A stretch of DNA of 64,000 nt from Notospermus geniculatus (lineage: Eukaryota; Nemertea; Pilidiophora; Heteronemertea; Lineidae), in assembly GCA_002633025.1 (NCBI GenBank), contig NMRB01000253.1:312930-376929 (forward strand). The letters run 5' to 3'. The translations under genes were made by a program, and so were the position numbers. Position 1 is the first letter of the stretch; every line of letters starts with the position of its first letter. Positions 22,963 to 35,727 of the stretch are shown piece by piece. A model generated the notes under the pieces. That model did no database searches. It was not told where the DNA came from and saw nothing but the letters and a program-made list of their open reading frames with translations.

Positions 22963-25900
22963 TGTTGGAGACGAAACGTCTGGGTTTGGTTGATCTTCTC
23001 TTTGAACAACAACCTCAGGGCGGTCAGTGGAAATGGTAGTGCAGCGCGTACTAAATAATCCAAGAAGCTTGAGTCCACTTTTTGTTGGCAAGTTTGAGAT
23101 TCAATTCAAACTTCAAGCTTTTCCAAGTCTTTGGCCAAAAGCTGGGTGATCGCTATTCCAGTGCCTCACCCCAAATTGTGAATGCATATTGAAGGGATGG
23201 GCCAATTTGTCACTAGACAGCCATTTTGAAGTTATTGCAATGAGGGAAAATGTATTTGCTTCAACATTGAAAGTGATAACGTGTACTCGTGCTTTAAAGC
23301 TCCATAATTATCATTACGATATGTGCAATTCTATAGCCCATGTTGAAATATGTGATTGTAATGGCATTAAATGTGTCCAGAGGGGTTTGAATTGGCATTA
23401 CTGGCTCCATTCTGACGATAAAGGGATGTTTGGTAAATACTCCAGTCTACGTGCAGTACCGTCTGAAAATTATTTCAAAAGTACTCAATGGATAGAATTA
23501 CTCTGCACTGAATTAACATCAGCACATTCTCATTTTGCCGGATTTTCCTCCATTTCAACTTTTTGAGGTCTGAGAGTATGGCCTGGTTTCAATGGGAATC
23601 TGAGAAAGCTTGGGGTCACCCAGTGATTCAGGTAAGATTTTCCCCATACACGCCCCTTAAGTAACACCTCATGGTGAGAAAGCCATCTTGCTTTGTTACC
23701 AAATGAGACCTTTGAAACACCTTAAAAATTTACCGTGGCAGAAAAAATTACGGGTTGGCCTGATAATTACATTACATCTAAATGCGTGTGCATAAAGGTG
23801 ATAACAAAAAATGTCCTGGCTTTTTCAAAATTGGACATGCAGGGGATTACATTTGCAATTAAATAATTAAAAACGGATAATTTGATTTATTTGGCCTTCT
23901 GTAGACAGTTTCTCAAGAACATCTGGCGGTGAATTAACATCTCATTTCAGACACCTGCCCTTGTGTATTGATTTTCCTTTGTTTCCCATCAGTTTGTGAA
24001 AGTCAGTTTCACAGATCGAGTGAATTTAACTGTCAGTGTTTTGAATGTTGGAAAGTTTGGTTTTGATATTTGGCGGTTAACGTAACAATGACACTGGTAG
24101 GTCTAATTCATTTAGCCAGCATGGTAGACGAAGATATTCACAGCCGTATCTGGCATCATGCACTATGCTTCGAGAGTACCTTTAATTCAGTCTCATCTGT
24201 GGTTAAGTGTTGTATATCATTACCAACCATTTTTATGAAATTTGAAAATATCAGTTCATGAAGCTATTCAACCAATTCCGTTTCATTATATGCAGTACCG
24301 CCCATTGCAACACAACAGAGAATAGTGCATTCACTCTTTAATTTGGCTCATTCTGGTGTGACAGTGGCACCTCAAGTACCACAATGTATTATTCACAATT
24401 GCCTAAATACGAATTTACCCTCAATTGGTCCCACTTGAACACCTGAAGAACAGATTTGTCACCAAATCACGTGTCTTCATTTCACAGGAGCCGTCGCCGA
24501 GAGCCGTCAAACACACGCTACTTATCTATCCCAACACCTCATTACGGACATCTCAGCAGAATAAATGGATGGAGGGAGCTCTTGTGGGTACATCTCTGCC
24601 CATCGGCGGTTGGGAGAGCCAGAGATGGTGCATGCGTTTATCTAAGGGATTTAATACTTGAGGCAGTGTGGATTTGGTATCCGAGACTCCTTCTGATCTG
24701 TCTGAGTTGCAGGAAATTTGGAAAAATCTACCCTGATTGATATAGGGAGAAGCTGTATGATATCCTGGATCTGACAAAGTAAAGGAACACCTAAACTTAA
24801 TGCCTCTATCATGCGAAAAAAAGTGTTGACTCTTTCAGAGTACTGGCAGATGCCCATTTTGCCAGCAGGAACAGCTCTGATCAGTCAAACTTCGAACGTC
24901 AACTCTAATAGATTTGAGGGAGCAACTACATGTAAGCCTTGTCTAGCATGCCCTCAGGAAAAACACTTTCACTCTAGATGCGCACTCAGCTGTGTACAAC
25001 AAGTTCTGGTTTTCACTTATTATGTGGTTTGCATGAAGGAGAGTTACCCCTGAGTTTCTGTCGGAGGACCTGGCTTCAGTTTTCTGCTGAAATCATGAAT
25101 GTTGACTCTTTGGCAGAAAAAGAAATTGGCTCCTCTGGCTCCGTGGAGAGTTTCTTGACCAACCATTAAGAAATAATTGACAGCAGATAGTTAATTGATA
25201 TTGTTGGGTGGAGTCTCTGCTGGTAGCCTGTAACTAAAACTGACATCAATAACAAAGTTAACTGAAAGGTGCGCAAAAGGTCGCCTCCTTACCATTTGCT
25301 GAAACTTAGACGAGTGAAGCAGTCGTTGATGTGTTTCCGAGTCTGCGTCAAATGGCGGCTTTTCCGCTAATGCAGGATATCCTGTCCGCGTCCATATACC
25401 CAATACCATTATACACTGTTTGAAGTCTGAGAAGTGAGCTACTCAAATATTTCTCGGCGATGTCGAGCATCATTGTTCCATATCGCTAGCTCTTATCCTC
25501 ATGGGAGAGCAAAGTTGGACGAACGTACGCTCATACAGTCTCACAAAAAAATCCATCATCTTCCATCACTGCTATTCTGTTGAGAATCCTTGAGTTGATT
25601 TGCTCAAATGTACCATTTTGACAAAGTGGTCAAAGTGCTGGTTCTTTTTGTGTGCTTTAAATTTGAATTTGAATCCTATTAACGGCTGGTGCCTTTAACA
25701 CAGTCAGTACCAATCAATAGCAGACTTCATGTTGAATTTTAAGTTGGATTATTAGTTGCACGTTCAGCGTTAAAGGAAATACCCCTCAGGAACAGTCACT
25801 GTGCTTATCTTGACTAAAGTCTAATGCAGAATTGCGCTACTTGCTTCTCTTTTTCATAAATCCATGATCTTTTTATTGACTCATCAAGCCAGACTATATT

Positions 25901-27808
25901 GTAATGGTTACCGTGCTGTCACTTGTGAAGCGCTTGGTGCAGTGCTTATAAAAGTGATAGCAGAGTTTCGCATCATAAGCTCACAGACAATAAAAGCTCC
26001 AGCCAAGTTTGGGCAATATGCCAGGATTTTCGCACGTAAATACACATGAATCTTTTATTACCTGCAAATAGTATATCTTTATTGATCGAAAGTACCGACG
26101 CAACAAGTCGATGGCTGTAAACCTATCCTAGCAAATGTAACATTTCATATCCTTGGAGAGCTCAGATTCAAAGCTGGGAAGCAGAGCACCACCGCAGCAG
26201 AGCAGCAACGTTTTCAATGATTGCCACCGTAGAACTCGCGCTATATTAGTCACAGCTCTTCTCGAGAGCTGCATTCAAGATTGGCACGCCATGGATGTAG
26301 GCCGCATTATGGTGGCTCTCCGTCATTTACCGGTTTCTGTGTTGTGTGTGCTGTGCATGCACAGATTCTGAGCGATGGTGTTAATTGATACCTATTGTGT
26401 TTGCCGACAATGGCACAGTGATAGGTCTGACAGGTCAGTACCAAGTGTATTCTTTATAAAGTGCATATTTACNAGACTATGCTTAGGATTATATTTCCCA
26501 ACAAATTTGAACTTATGAATCCGGAGTGAAGGGCTCGTTGCGGTGATGCCAGATATTTGAACCAGTTCATGCCTTCCCTGGCTTGTTCTAAGGTCACTCA
26601 TGAATAACTTCATTGAAAGTGATGATGTGTGACTGAAAACATGCAGAAAAATGGGTTAGAATTACCCCAGCTTACCCTAACCCTTTCAGTATCTGCTTTG
26701 ACCTCCCCCTTGTTGCTATAACCATAGTTTCTGTATTACTGAAAGGCTAATGGAAACACTAACTTGATATTGCTAGCATTCTTATCTTGTAAGTAATGTT
26801 TTCTTGTGCTCATGTTTCCACAAGGGTAAATAAGAAAAACTCCTTCTCGTCCATTTTCTAGTGCTGGAACTTGGCAAATGCGTGAACGAACTCTCTGATC
26901 AACGTTAGACCAGTATGTAAATGGTCAGGGTTCCCAAGGCCTGACGTATTTTGAAAAAAAATTGTCACCTACCAGGTTTTCTGTCATCACCAGTGAGATT
27001 TTCGCAAAATTCTTGGTGAAAAGCAACAAAACAGGCATTTTTTTCAAAATAGTCAGTCACTGAGTCCATATCTTCTTTCACTGTACGCGAGTGAAGCGTG
27101 ACATACCGGTAGGCTATTTTGTGGAATGCTGAACATTGTTGACATTGTCAAATGAGATTGTATCTAAACATGCCCATCTCAATAGCCGTGAAAAAAGAGC
27201 TCATGGAACTCCCACTATAGAACCAATCAAACCCATCCTTATTAGTGCAATTTGCCACTTAGTCCCTAATTGACAGAATTCACCCAAGTCACAATGGAAT
27301 AAGCCTTATCATTTTGTTCGCTAATAATCATATGTCAGTAGGCCAAATGATGCAGGATTCTGTGGTGGTGCACCAACACGCTGAAAAAAATTAGGTCAAT
27401 GATTATGGTAATATTTGTTCTACCAAATGTGATGGTAGTAAACTTCATGTCTACTATTTTTCAACAACTGCCGGCTGTTGACTCTGTTGTGCCCTGTGTA
27501 ATGGTACTTTCCAAGGCTATAAATCATACGTGGTTTATCAAAATGACCATGCAATATATCAAAATCTACACATAATGAGCCAGTTAGCCATGATGCTCTT
27601 CATGTTGTAGAAGGTCAGTGTGTGCAGTAGTTTGCAATGTATGTAAAGCATTTTGCATCCATGCTTGCTGTAGATTCAGTTAGTGTAAAGACAAAGCCAC
27701 TGTGCTGAAGACGCTTCCAGAGAATCACAAGCCTTTTCCCATGAGTTACAGTGCAAGTCCAACAGAGGATTTGCAGCCTAAATGAGTTCACAGGGTAGTT
27801 GTGATATA
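22963..27808. other. Intergenic, nothing recognised
   Basis: Nearly 5 kb without a supported exon, RNA gene or repeat. An open frame of 125 codons at 23189-23566 has no motif I recognise and no splice or codon support. A single ambiguous base lies at 26473. Confidence 0.5.
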
Positions 27809-27926
27809 AAGCTGCATTTACCGAACACCCAGAATGTGGAAGCGGTTGATGCTATGCATTTTCGCATACAACATATCCCTTCCACATCCCGTATACCGCA
27901 TTCCGGATGCCTGGTAAACGCAGCTT
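27809..27926. mobile_element. Palindromic element, AAGCTGCRTTTACC ends
   Basis: AAGCTGCATTTACC at the left is mirrored by AAGCTGCGTTTACC on the other strand at the right. The centre pairs through GTGGAAG / CTTCCAC. It directly abuts a second palindrome. Confidence 0.6.
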
Positions 27927-27928
27927 AA

Positions 27929-28038
27929 GCCCGTGTCACACTGTGGCGACTTAGGCGGGCGAATCCCCGCGAACTAGAATGAAATGATCCATGGACCATG
28001 TACATACTTCTCTCTGTCGCCACAGTGTGACCTGGGCT
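27929..28038. mobile_element. Palindromic element flanked by TTAA
   Basis: Left end GCCCGTGTCACACTGTGGCG, and on the opposite strand AGCCCAGGTCACACTGTGG. TTAA lies on both sides (27925-27928, 28039-28042), as for piggyBac- or Kolobok-type insertions. The class is inferred from the target only. Confidence 0.7.
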
Positions 28039-28042
28039 TTAA

Positions 28043-29619
28043 GTCCAACTAGAAGGAACATGCCTTGCCTTCAACATTACCTAGGGAACCCAAACCCTGC
28101 CTGTCTTACAGGCAAAGGAATTAGAAGGAGTATTCCTGAGCCTCGATCCCTCTATTCGGCTCGAAGTACTCTCTCAAAGTGTTTGACTCAGTAATGTAAT
28201 TGGCACTGCAGTATTTATTGGTACCAAATGCAATTTCATCACAATACATTGCTTCTCTCTCATTACACGGAAGTGTTGCAAATATCCCCAAGATACCAAA
28301 TCTTTATACTGTCTTCTACACATAGCATAATGTAATGTACACCGCCAATACTCGTTTTTCAATTTCGTCACTGCGAGGTATTATATTGATCCGTATAAGA
28401 TGAGTATGTATTTAAGGCTTCGCTCTCTAGCCTTGAACTTGTGTGCTGCATGTGTGTCTCTTTGACTTCTGATGATCAATGGAACTTCAGTCAATAGAGA
28501 ATCCCAAATGTGCTCAGTCCATGCTGAGAAATCAGTTCCAGAATAATCACAAGTCGGATGTCAAAGGCAGACTGACTTTGATATTCCGTGCAGGCTTTTG
28601 TGGCATGACTTGAATACGGAAATCTCAGTGAGATCATATCTAAGAACCATGCCATATCATGAGCTAAAACCTTTACAAGTACCTCATCTCTGCGAGTTTA
28701 ATGTCCACAGACAATTTCTAATCTTGCAAACCAGATTTGCAGTGTTCTAGCCGGGCCTTTAAAACAGGGCGGTAGGCCTACCACCATATGTAAAATGTAT
28801 GTGTTGTCATAAAACCCTTTTGGCTTAGACATCTTGAGGCCGTATTCACACCACTTCAGAAATAATTTTGAGTGCAGTGGTGCACAAATCAACATGATCA
28901 ATAAAAGCAGTCGAACCCTACCAAACTTGGATGGCCGGTTTTCGCACCTTTTTCAATTGATTGTGAAACTACATCTTGTGGAGTGACTAAGTGTTATATT
29001 ATAACGGGCAAAATGACTGGCAAGGTCAAGAGATTGAGATAGCGTTATCATGTTTTTCCGAAGTGTGGACCTGCGTACATGCCACTTCATGCCGCCTACA
29101 ACCAGGTTGTCTATGTTGGCCAAAAAAAATGTTTATCTTTTGAAAGCACTAGACCACCACAAAATAGTACTGGTAAGTGGTGAGAGTGGAGTTCATTGGC
29201 CGTCAGTTCAAACTGCTTCAGTGAGAGTGGGAATCTTCATCCAAGTGTTATTGTGCCATAGGGACGTCCTCCTCCATGGTGAGTGCAATTCCCCTCAATG
29301 ATCGTGTATGAGAAGTTTATCCGTCCACATCTCCAATCAATGGACATGGTGGCAACCGCTTTAAATCAATTCATTGTATGTATACCAATATTCACAGTAC
29401 ATCCCCTATGTACTCGTATTGTAAAGGTCAGTAGAAGAAGAATTGATACCTGTAAGTGGAGATCTCGCTTGAAATTTGACAATGGTTGCCTTCGAAATAT
29501 AGGATGATGTGATCGCATGCAACCCTGTGATGTACACGCTAGGTTGTAGGTTAGTAAGAGAGATAGTCGCCTCTTTCGTTCTGCCTTTTTCATTCTTCGC
29601 CCAGAGCACCAAAAGAAAG
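28043..29619. other. Intergenic, nothing recognised
   Basis: No supported exon or repeat. A TAGGCCTA octamer is at 28773-28780. Confidence 0.5.
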
Positions 29620-29851
29620 TATAGAGCTTGTGCAGATGACGTCATCACGGAAAAATCCGCCATCTTGACGGTCAATTTGACGTAAAACGAAGTCAGCGAC
29701 CCACGTGGTGCATTTTGTCATCAGCGCAAGTGGAGTGTGTGCGTCTTCAACCATGACGCAATCTACACGTGGCGCACTTTGTCGTCGACGTCCGCATGGC
29801 GGACTGCAGGTCAAAAGTGACGTCATAATGAGCCACTGCACAAGCTCTATA
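29620..29851. mobile_element. 232-bp inverted-repeat element with TGACGTCA in both arms
   Basis: Termini TATAGAGCTTGTGCAG are perfect inverted repeats of 16 bp. A TGACGTCA octamer (CRE/ATF core) lies just inside each end (29637-29644, 29818-29825). The 147-codon open frame on the minus strand across it is not supported as a gene. Confidence 0.7.
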
Positions 29852-30793
29852 TGTTTGCAAAGTGTTTGCTGCACGTGCTCCAACCTGCGTATCAGAATAT
29901 TTGGCACCAGTATATCATGTAAAGCAGTGTATACTGTATTGATAACTTTCATGAAATTCGATGCAAGACTTGGTGCTGCTGTCACCACAGATAAGGCTAA
30001 AAAATAAATGTTCAGTTTCTGGTTACCGTGCACATCAGATCTAACCCCTGTGTGTCAAGAGATTTTTACTCGTCATTTTGAATGAAATTTGCAATTTCTT
30101 AGACCCCGCGCCGTCTGGTGTAAACAAAATAAGTTAGAACAAGCGAGTCGCTGAAAATCATCTGTAGAATTGCTCATCATGTCGATCTACATCCACAATG
30201 GTGACCGATAGACAATAGCAGTGTCAATGTCAAAAACGTTTAAAGGCCTCCAATGGAGAATTACAATACATTTTATGAAATAAAAAACTTTTGTAAAAAA
30301 AATTTAAAAATGCCTCCCCGCATCAGTTTTCTTCTGGTCATGAAACCAGAAACAGAACATTTATTTTTTTTGCCTAATGTTACTCACTGATCCCATACAA
30401 AAGGGTTCCCCAATAATATCGACAAACAACAGAATTAAGGTTATATGGGTGCAGAAACTACAGATGTTACAGGTCAAACAACTCGCTTGCTGTTATACCC
30501 ACGGCTGTATTTTTCTGAAAGATCGACAGTATAGTACATGTCCACCAGTTGGATCAGGGCAGAAAAAATTTGGTGTGTGAAACACTTTCGTTTTGTCTGG
30601 ATTCTGTAATCAATAAGTTGCAATGTTAGTCCATCCATGCATCTCGTGGCTTGATTGATGCATTGTTATTGACGGGACTAATCAATTGTGAAAAGACCAT
30701 AATGATGAGTTATTTATCAGATCTACACATTATTGATCTGTGCAGGAAAACATTTGCGCGGTGGCCTGGACATTAGTATGTCAGTAAAAAAAA
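29852..30793. other. Intergenic, nothing recognised
   Basis: AT-rich sequence with homopolymer A runs, no supported feature. Confidence 0.5.
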
Positions 30794-30917
30794 GTACTCA
30801 ATCATTTGGGCCAAATACTCTGTATTTGGGACAAATACTCTGTATTTAGGCCAAACACTCTATCATTTGGGCCAAGCACTCTATCATTTGGGCCAAGTAC
30901 TCTATCATTTGGGCCAA
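30794..30917. repeat. 20-21 bp minisatellite, about six copies
   Basis: Six units related to GGGCCAAGTACTCTATCATTT, alternating 20 and 21 bp. The last three are almost identical and the first three more diverged, suggesting growth at the right end. Confidence 0.9.
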
Positions 30918-33123
30918 TCTGTACCATCCTTGTGTCAATTTGTCCTATCTCATTATCAAATTCTCTGACTATTCATCCTGAAGACAAGTTCTATAAATAC
31001 CCTAACCTCATTCAAATCTGAATCAACAACAGTTTCTGGATCTAATAATAGCCCAAAGTGTGTACTAGACCTTGGATTTATTGATCATTGCAAAAAAGCA
31101 TGATTTTCAAACAAGGCAACAGACATTCCACGCTGGTGATACACCACTGAATCGTGTTCTCGAGGTGTAACCATGTGAAATTCAAATTTATTGCCTCCTG
31201 CACGCAGTCAAATTTTTCTTGTTTTGTTAAAGACAGTTTAAAGAAGAATCTCTTTACTGATTTTGTTCACGTTATCACAATGAAGTAGCTTTGGGTCCTT
31301 GTCCACCTTGATCTGGAGTCAGTATCAGTATATGGCTCATACATAAAAGGAGACCTCTCATGCCAGAACCACATCCCTAATCTTGATTAACATGGTTAGC
31401 ATGGTGACCAAGGAATTTCAACGCTGGGAATATAGCTGTCGAGATTGTTTCTACTGGAGGGTGTGGAGTCATATCATGAGTTCCTGCCTTATGAGCCATA
31501 ACCCATGGGATCATTGCTTATTCATTGGAAAGTTAAAAAAGCAACCTGCAGCCTTAATGAAAACCTCCTGCCACTAATTAACAGAAAAAGCCAGACTCAC
31601 AGTCACAGTGGTTGACTAAGCCAACATGTAGTCGCTGGATTGCGTGTCTCCGCTTCTTCTGACCCCTCACCCTCATCACCATGTGCAGCCTTGTTTTTCA
31701 TCAAAATCAGCAGACGTCTTTTGAGCTTCTTTCAACCTATTCCATCTCGAGTCTGTTTCAAGTTCATCTGATGGACATCCCTGATTGGATGCTGTGTATC
31801 AACGAATGATTACCACAAGAACTCAGGTTGAAGTCGATGCACGCACGCCACCCCACAAGAATCCTGCCAATCGTGTAAACTTTGCATTGCCTATTAGCAT
31901 TCTGCGAATGGCATAGCTCATTACCTGCGATTGTTAATTTGAAATGTTGATGGAAAGCACCAGAGTTTGCTTGTAAAAAACACCGCTCTTGTCATCCACA
32001 CTTAAGGTTCTGATGTCCATAGGAGCTCTTCGGCCATTTTTACCGCTTCAGCCAAGAGGCAGCTGTCAGTAGCCATCGTGTTCATCGGGGCTACTCGCCA
32101 CCTTATGCCTACCATTCTACCAACAGAGGAACCGCTAATTGACTTATATTAGTTAATTAATGCACCATTCCGTGCCTGTCAAGCGAAGAACTTTGATGAA
32201 CATGAATACCAGTACAAAAAATCCAACCTCACCTCCAACAATTATGCCACATTAACCAATTTACCATGCCCATTTTTCTCACTGCTTGAGGTTGTATGGT
32301 AATCATGGTGGTGTAATGACTTGGGTGCCCCCTGATGGGTCAGCATGGTATAGGGTTCCGCCTCATCTGAGGTAGGCTCAGTTTTTTCTTCATATGTCAA
32401 AGTGCAGGATATAGTTCCCTTTATGAGGATATCTCCAAGTGGTATTGTGGTCATGGACATCTGTTATTGACTTCACATTCCTTATATGGTGTAATTTACT
32501 TGGTATTCATCCATGAGATACAGGGCTTTTTGCGTTAGGAGAGAACTACTAGATTTGACCACGACATCAGTGGGAATTGTCAGTTGGTTGGACCTGTAAT
32601 AAGAAGTTGGTCTTGATGCTCAGGAACGGGTGGTACAACTTCTGTGAAGTGCACGGATACAGCATAAAGTCATGCTTACACAAGCCACAGTCATCTGAAG
32701 TGTAGGGACCTCAGCAGATGTAGCAAGAAAAACTTGAGATCAGAAATTGGTGAGAAAAAAATGTTGTTTCCTTTGTGGGTGGCTGCCTTGTTAGAATATT
32801 CAGATAAACTTGTTGCAAGCGGTGACCCCTGTTTATGTCTGTGGCACTTGAGAGGTGTGTTCACTATCCAGTATCTAGATTGCCTTTTGGCTGCGCACAA
32901 CACCTGAATTGCCGGTGTGTGCATGTAAACAATTTTCTATAAACAGTTGCTGTTTTCCCTCATACCACCATGCCTCCGCTCAGAGGCAGCAAGTTTTTGC
33001 TCATCGTTAATGAGAAAGCACCCCCATCTTCATTAACATTAACCTTGATTGATAGGTATTGTCTCAGAATACCAGTCATGGGGTCGTGATTTACGTCTCG
33101 CCATCACTGCAAGGCTCTAAGTC
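30918..33123. other. Intergenic, nothing recognised
   Basis: No supported exon, RNA gene or repeat. Confidence 0.5.
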
Positions 33124-33127
33124 TTAA

Positions 33128-33336
33128 CTCTTTCAGTCGTAGGCGATTTTTTCTCCGTGACTCCCAGATCCTAGGCAATTTTCTGAAAAAAAAGCAATAT
33201 TTCAGGATTTTAAAAAACCTACTTACCCAATCCTATCTTGTAGAAAATTGGGTTTAGGGGTGGACGGATATACTCGTTCACAGGATTTGAGAATGATTTT
33301 GGCGAACGGATATATCCGTCCATAGGGCTGAATGAG
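33128..33336. mobile_element. piggyBac-like MITE flanked by TTAA
   Basis: TTAA at 33124-33127 and 33337-33340 bounds a 209-bp element. Its ends are CTCTTTCAGTCG and, on the other strand, CTCATTCAGCCC. TTAA plus a CTCNTTCAG terminus fits the piggyBac group. The interior pairs only partly, and no transposase is encoded. Confidence 0.75.
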
Positions 33337-33340
33337 TTAA

Positions 33341-35472
33341 GTATTGGTAAGTCTAGGTATTTTTTACAAAATGGCCTCAAATTATTTCCATTAAAAATCA
33401 CACTTCCACTCTGCTAAAAAAACATTAGATAGCTGTCTGAATTCCTGCTTTACTAAAAGCACATCTTTTCCGAAACGTAACCCGCCATTGTACTTAGTCG
33501 AGAAAAGTGAACCAAAATATCAGACCAATAAGGCGTAGGAGGATGTATTAATACGGCACAATGCATCAGTATCAACATTTTAAATGTCAGTCGTGAACTT
33601 TTATCGATATCCGTTGTGCAGTTATATCTGACTTTCAAAGACGTCATTGTCCCCGCTGGAACCATCTTTGAAGAAAGCAGTACGTATTATTGGTAATATT
33701 GAGCCTTTTTGTGTCATCATTAGTTGCCTATTTTCTCCCCCTTGTCCATGAACTAAAAAGTCTTTCGTCAACCTTTTTAACATTGTCAAATCTGACGATC
33801 CGATACTGCCTGTGAGCTAGCTCCAACAAATGATGGTTCTTTACTTCTGGGTTGTAGGCGTAAATTGTAGCTATAAATCTAAGGGTTTCTAAAACTAGTC
33901 AGGTGTTGGAAAATGATTGTACCGTAATGTCTCTATAAAACTGGGAAGGTGCGGCATAACAACAAGTGTTGAAGGTCTTGTTGTCAATAATGTTGTGCTG
34001 ACACATGCATCTATGTCTAGACTCTATAACAAACAGAAGAAAAAAGGCAAGAAACCAATAGGTCAAGTAATTTTGGTAACAGGGAAAAAAGACAAACAAA
34101 TTGCATCATGTATGAGATAACTGAGACCACGGCACAGTATAAACTCATGCGAGTCTATCCTTTTATCTTTGTCATTCTGTTTGTTCTTTTGTATGGTTGT
34201 AAAACATATTCGACATCAGTAACATTGATGATGAATACATATTCTCAGACACAGTATGATACTGTCTTTTTGGAATGGTCTGTACGGATTGAGACATTGT
34301 TGCTGTGAAGCAGGCTCAGCCATGTTTTTCATCAAAAAGCTAAAAACGTAAATCTACCGAAGCAGTAAATGTAGAAGTGGAAACCTACTGAATGTAGCAA
34401 ATTTTTAATGAATCCTTCGCCGAATGTATATATACTGTTGGAACACGTACATTTCCCAATAATGCTGCCGTCTTACATTGCACTGGTACCAATAACATTT
34501 TTGTGTTATAGATCACAATGGTAACTGCCTCCATGTATATTACATTGGGCTTTTTTCGTGGCAAATCCATTTCTTGCACTCCAGTTTTCGATTTCAAGTA
34601 TTTTGACAGGAATAAAAAGCATGGGCAACACCAACTGCCTTGTTTGTATAGAATCCAAAATTTTTCATCTCTGTAGTGCTGAAGTTGTGTATTTCTATTG
34701 AATGGTAACACGAACTCTCACCCAGACAGCGTCTTCTGTTACATCCTATTCACTCTTGCAACTTTTCTTCCTGTATAGCAGATTCCATTACTTCATCAGC
34801 CACCATTGTTGGCCAGAGAAAGGGTTTTTGCTTTTTCAACAACCCTAATGAAAATGAATGTATATGGAACGTTTTTACACCACAACATTAGGTTATATAT
34901 TCACGAATCACATTAGATATAGTAGATGTTTTATTTTCCTTTCTGTATCCAGTACTGAGTTAATACAGAGATATTTATGAATATGTGTCCATGATACACC
35001 CAGAAGGATATCTCTGTCATAAAATAACAAGGCAAATAGCCGTAAGTTATGACAACTGCTGATGCAGTTGGATCTGTCTGGAAAATTGTGTTGTGTTGAC
35101 AGCTGGTGGTAGAATCCTAATGTAAAGGGACATCACTATTGGTTTCGGATTGTTCCAGATCTCTTAGTGGTTACAAATATAAATATTTGTTGCAGCGAAT
35201 GGCCCAATCTTGACACTAGAGAGGGTCTTGGGACGAGGTTTAATCAACACCCTCTAGCATCGTTCAAAGGTTACCATCTTGAAAAGTAGTGCAGCGAAGG
35301 TTAAATGGAAAAATATCTACCAATTGTGATCAGGCTCCTAACAGTAACTCCATTAGGAGGAGTGATGCGGTCAAACATGGCGGCGACTGATTGCTGACAG
35401 TGTCTGATTTGTGTAACGTAGTGGAGAAAATCGGCACTGTTGTAGAGTTTGCGAATGGCCATGTATAGACCC
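33341..35472. other. Intergenic, nothing recognised
   Basis: No supported feature. The 108-codon open frame on the minus strand at 34385-34711 has no motif I recognise. Confidence 0.5.
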
Positions 35473-35474
35473 TA

Positions 35475-35725
35475 CAGGGTGGCCAAAAAAAAACGCAACC
35501 GCATACTTCTACTAAACTTGCAGCTACATCATTGGTATGCATGGATGGGAAATTTTCTTAGGAGCAAAATGAGATCAAGATTGTCCGATTCGGTTCAGTA
35601 GTTTTGATTCTAGAGCCAGTTTTGTGAAGCATCGGACAATCTTACTCTCATTTTGCTTGTAAGAAGATTCTCCCCATCCATACAGTTGAGTGGAAGTATG
35701 TGGTTGCATTTTTTTGGCCACCCTG
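35475..35725. mobile_element. Tc1/mariner-like MITE in a TA site
   Basis: A 251-bp element between TA at 35473-35474 and TA at 35726-35727. Both ends read CAGGGTGGCC followed by an A run and then a GCAACC string. The middle contains a second inverted pair around GATTGTCCGAT. TA target and CAGGGTGGCC ends are characteristic of Tc1/mariner non-autonomous elements. Confidence 0.85.
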
Positions 35726-35727
35726 TA

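Noticed and set aside
23189-23566. 125-codon open frame on the plus strand
   Set aside because: No recognisable family and no supporting neighbours. A frame of this length is expected by chance in 64 kb.
29590-30033. 147-codon open frame on the minus strand
   Set aside because: It overlaps an inverted-repeat element, shows no motif, and lacks splice or start context.
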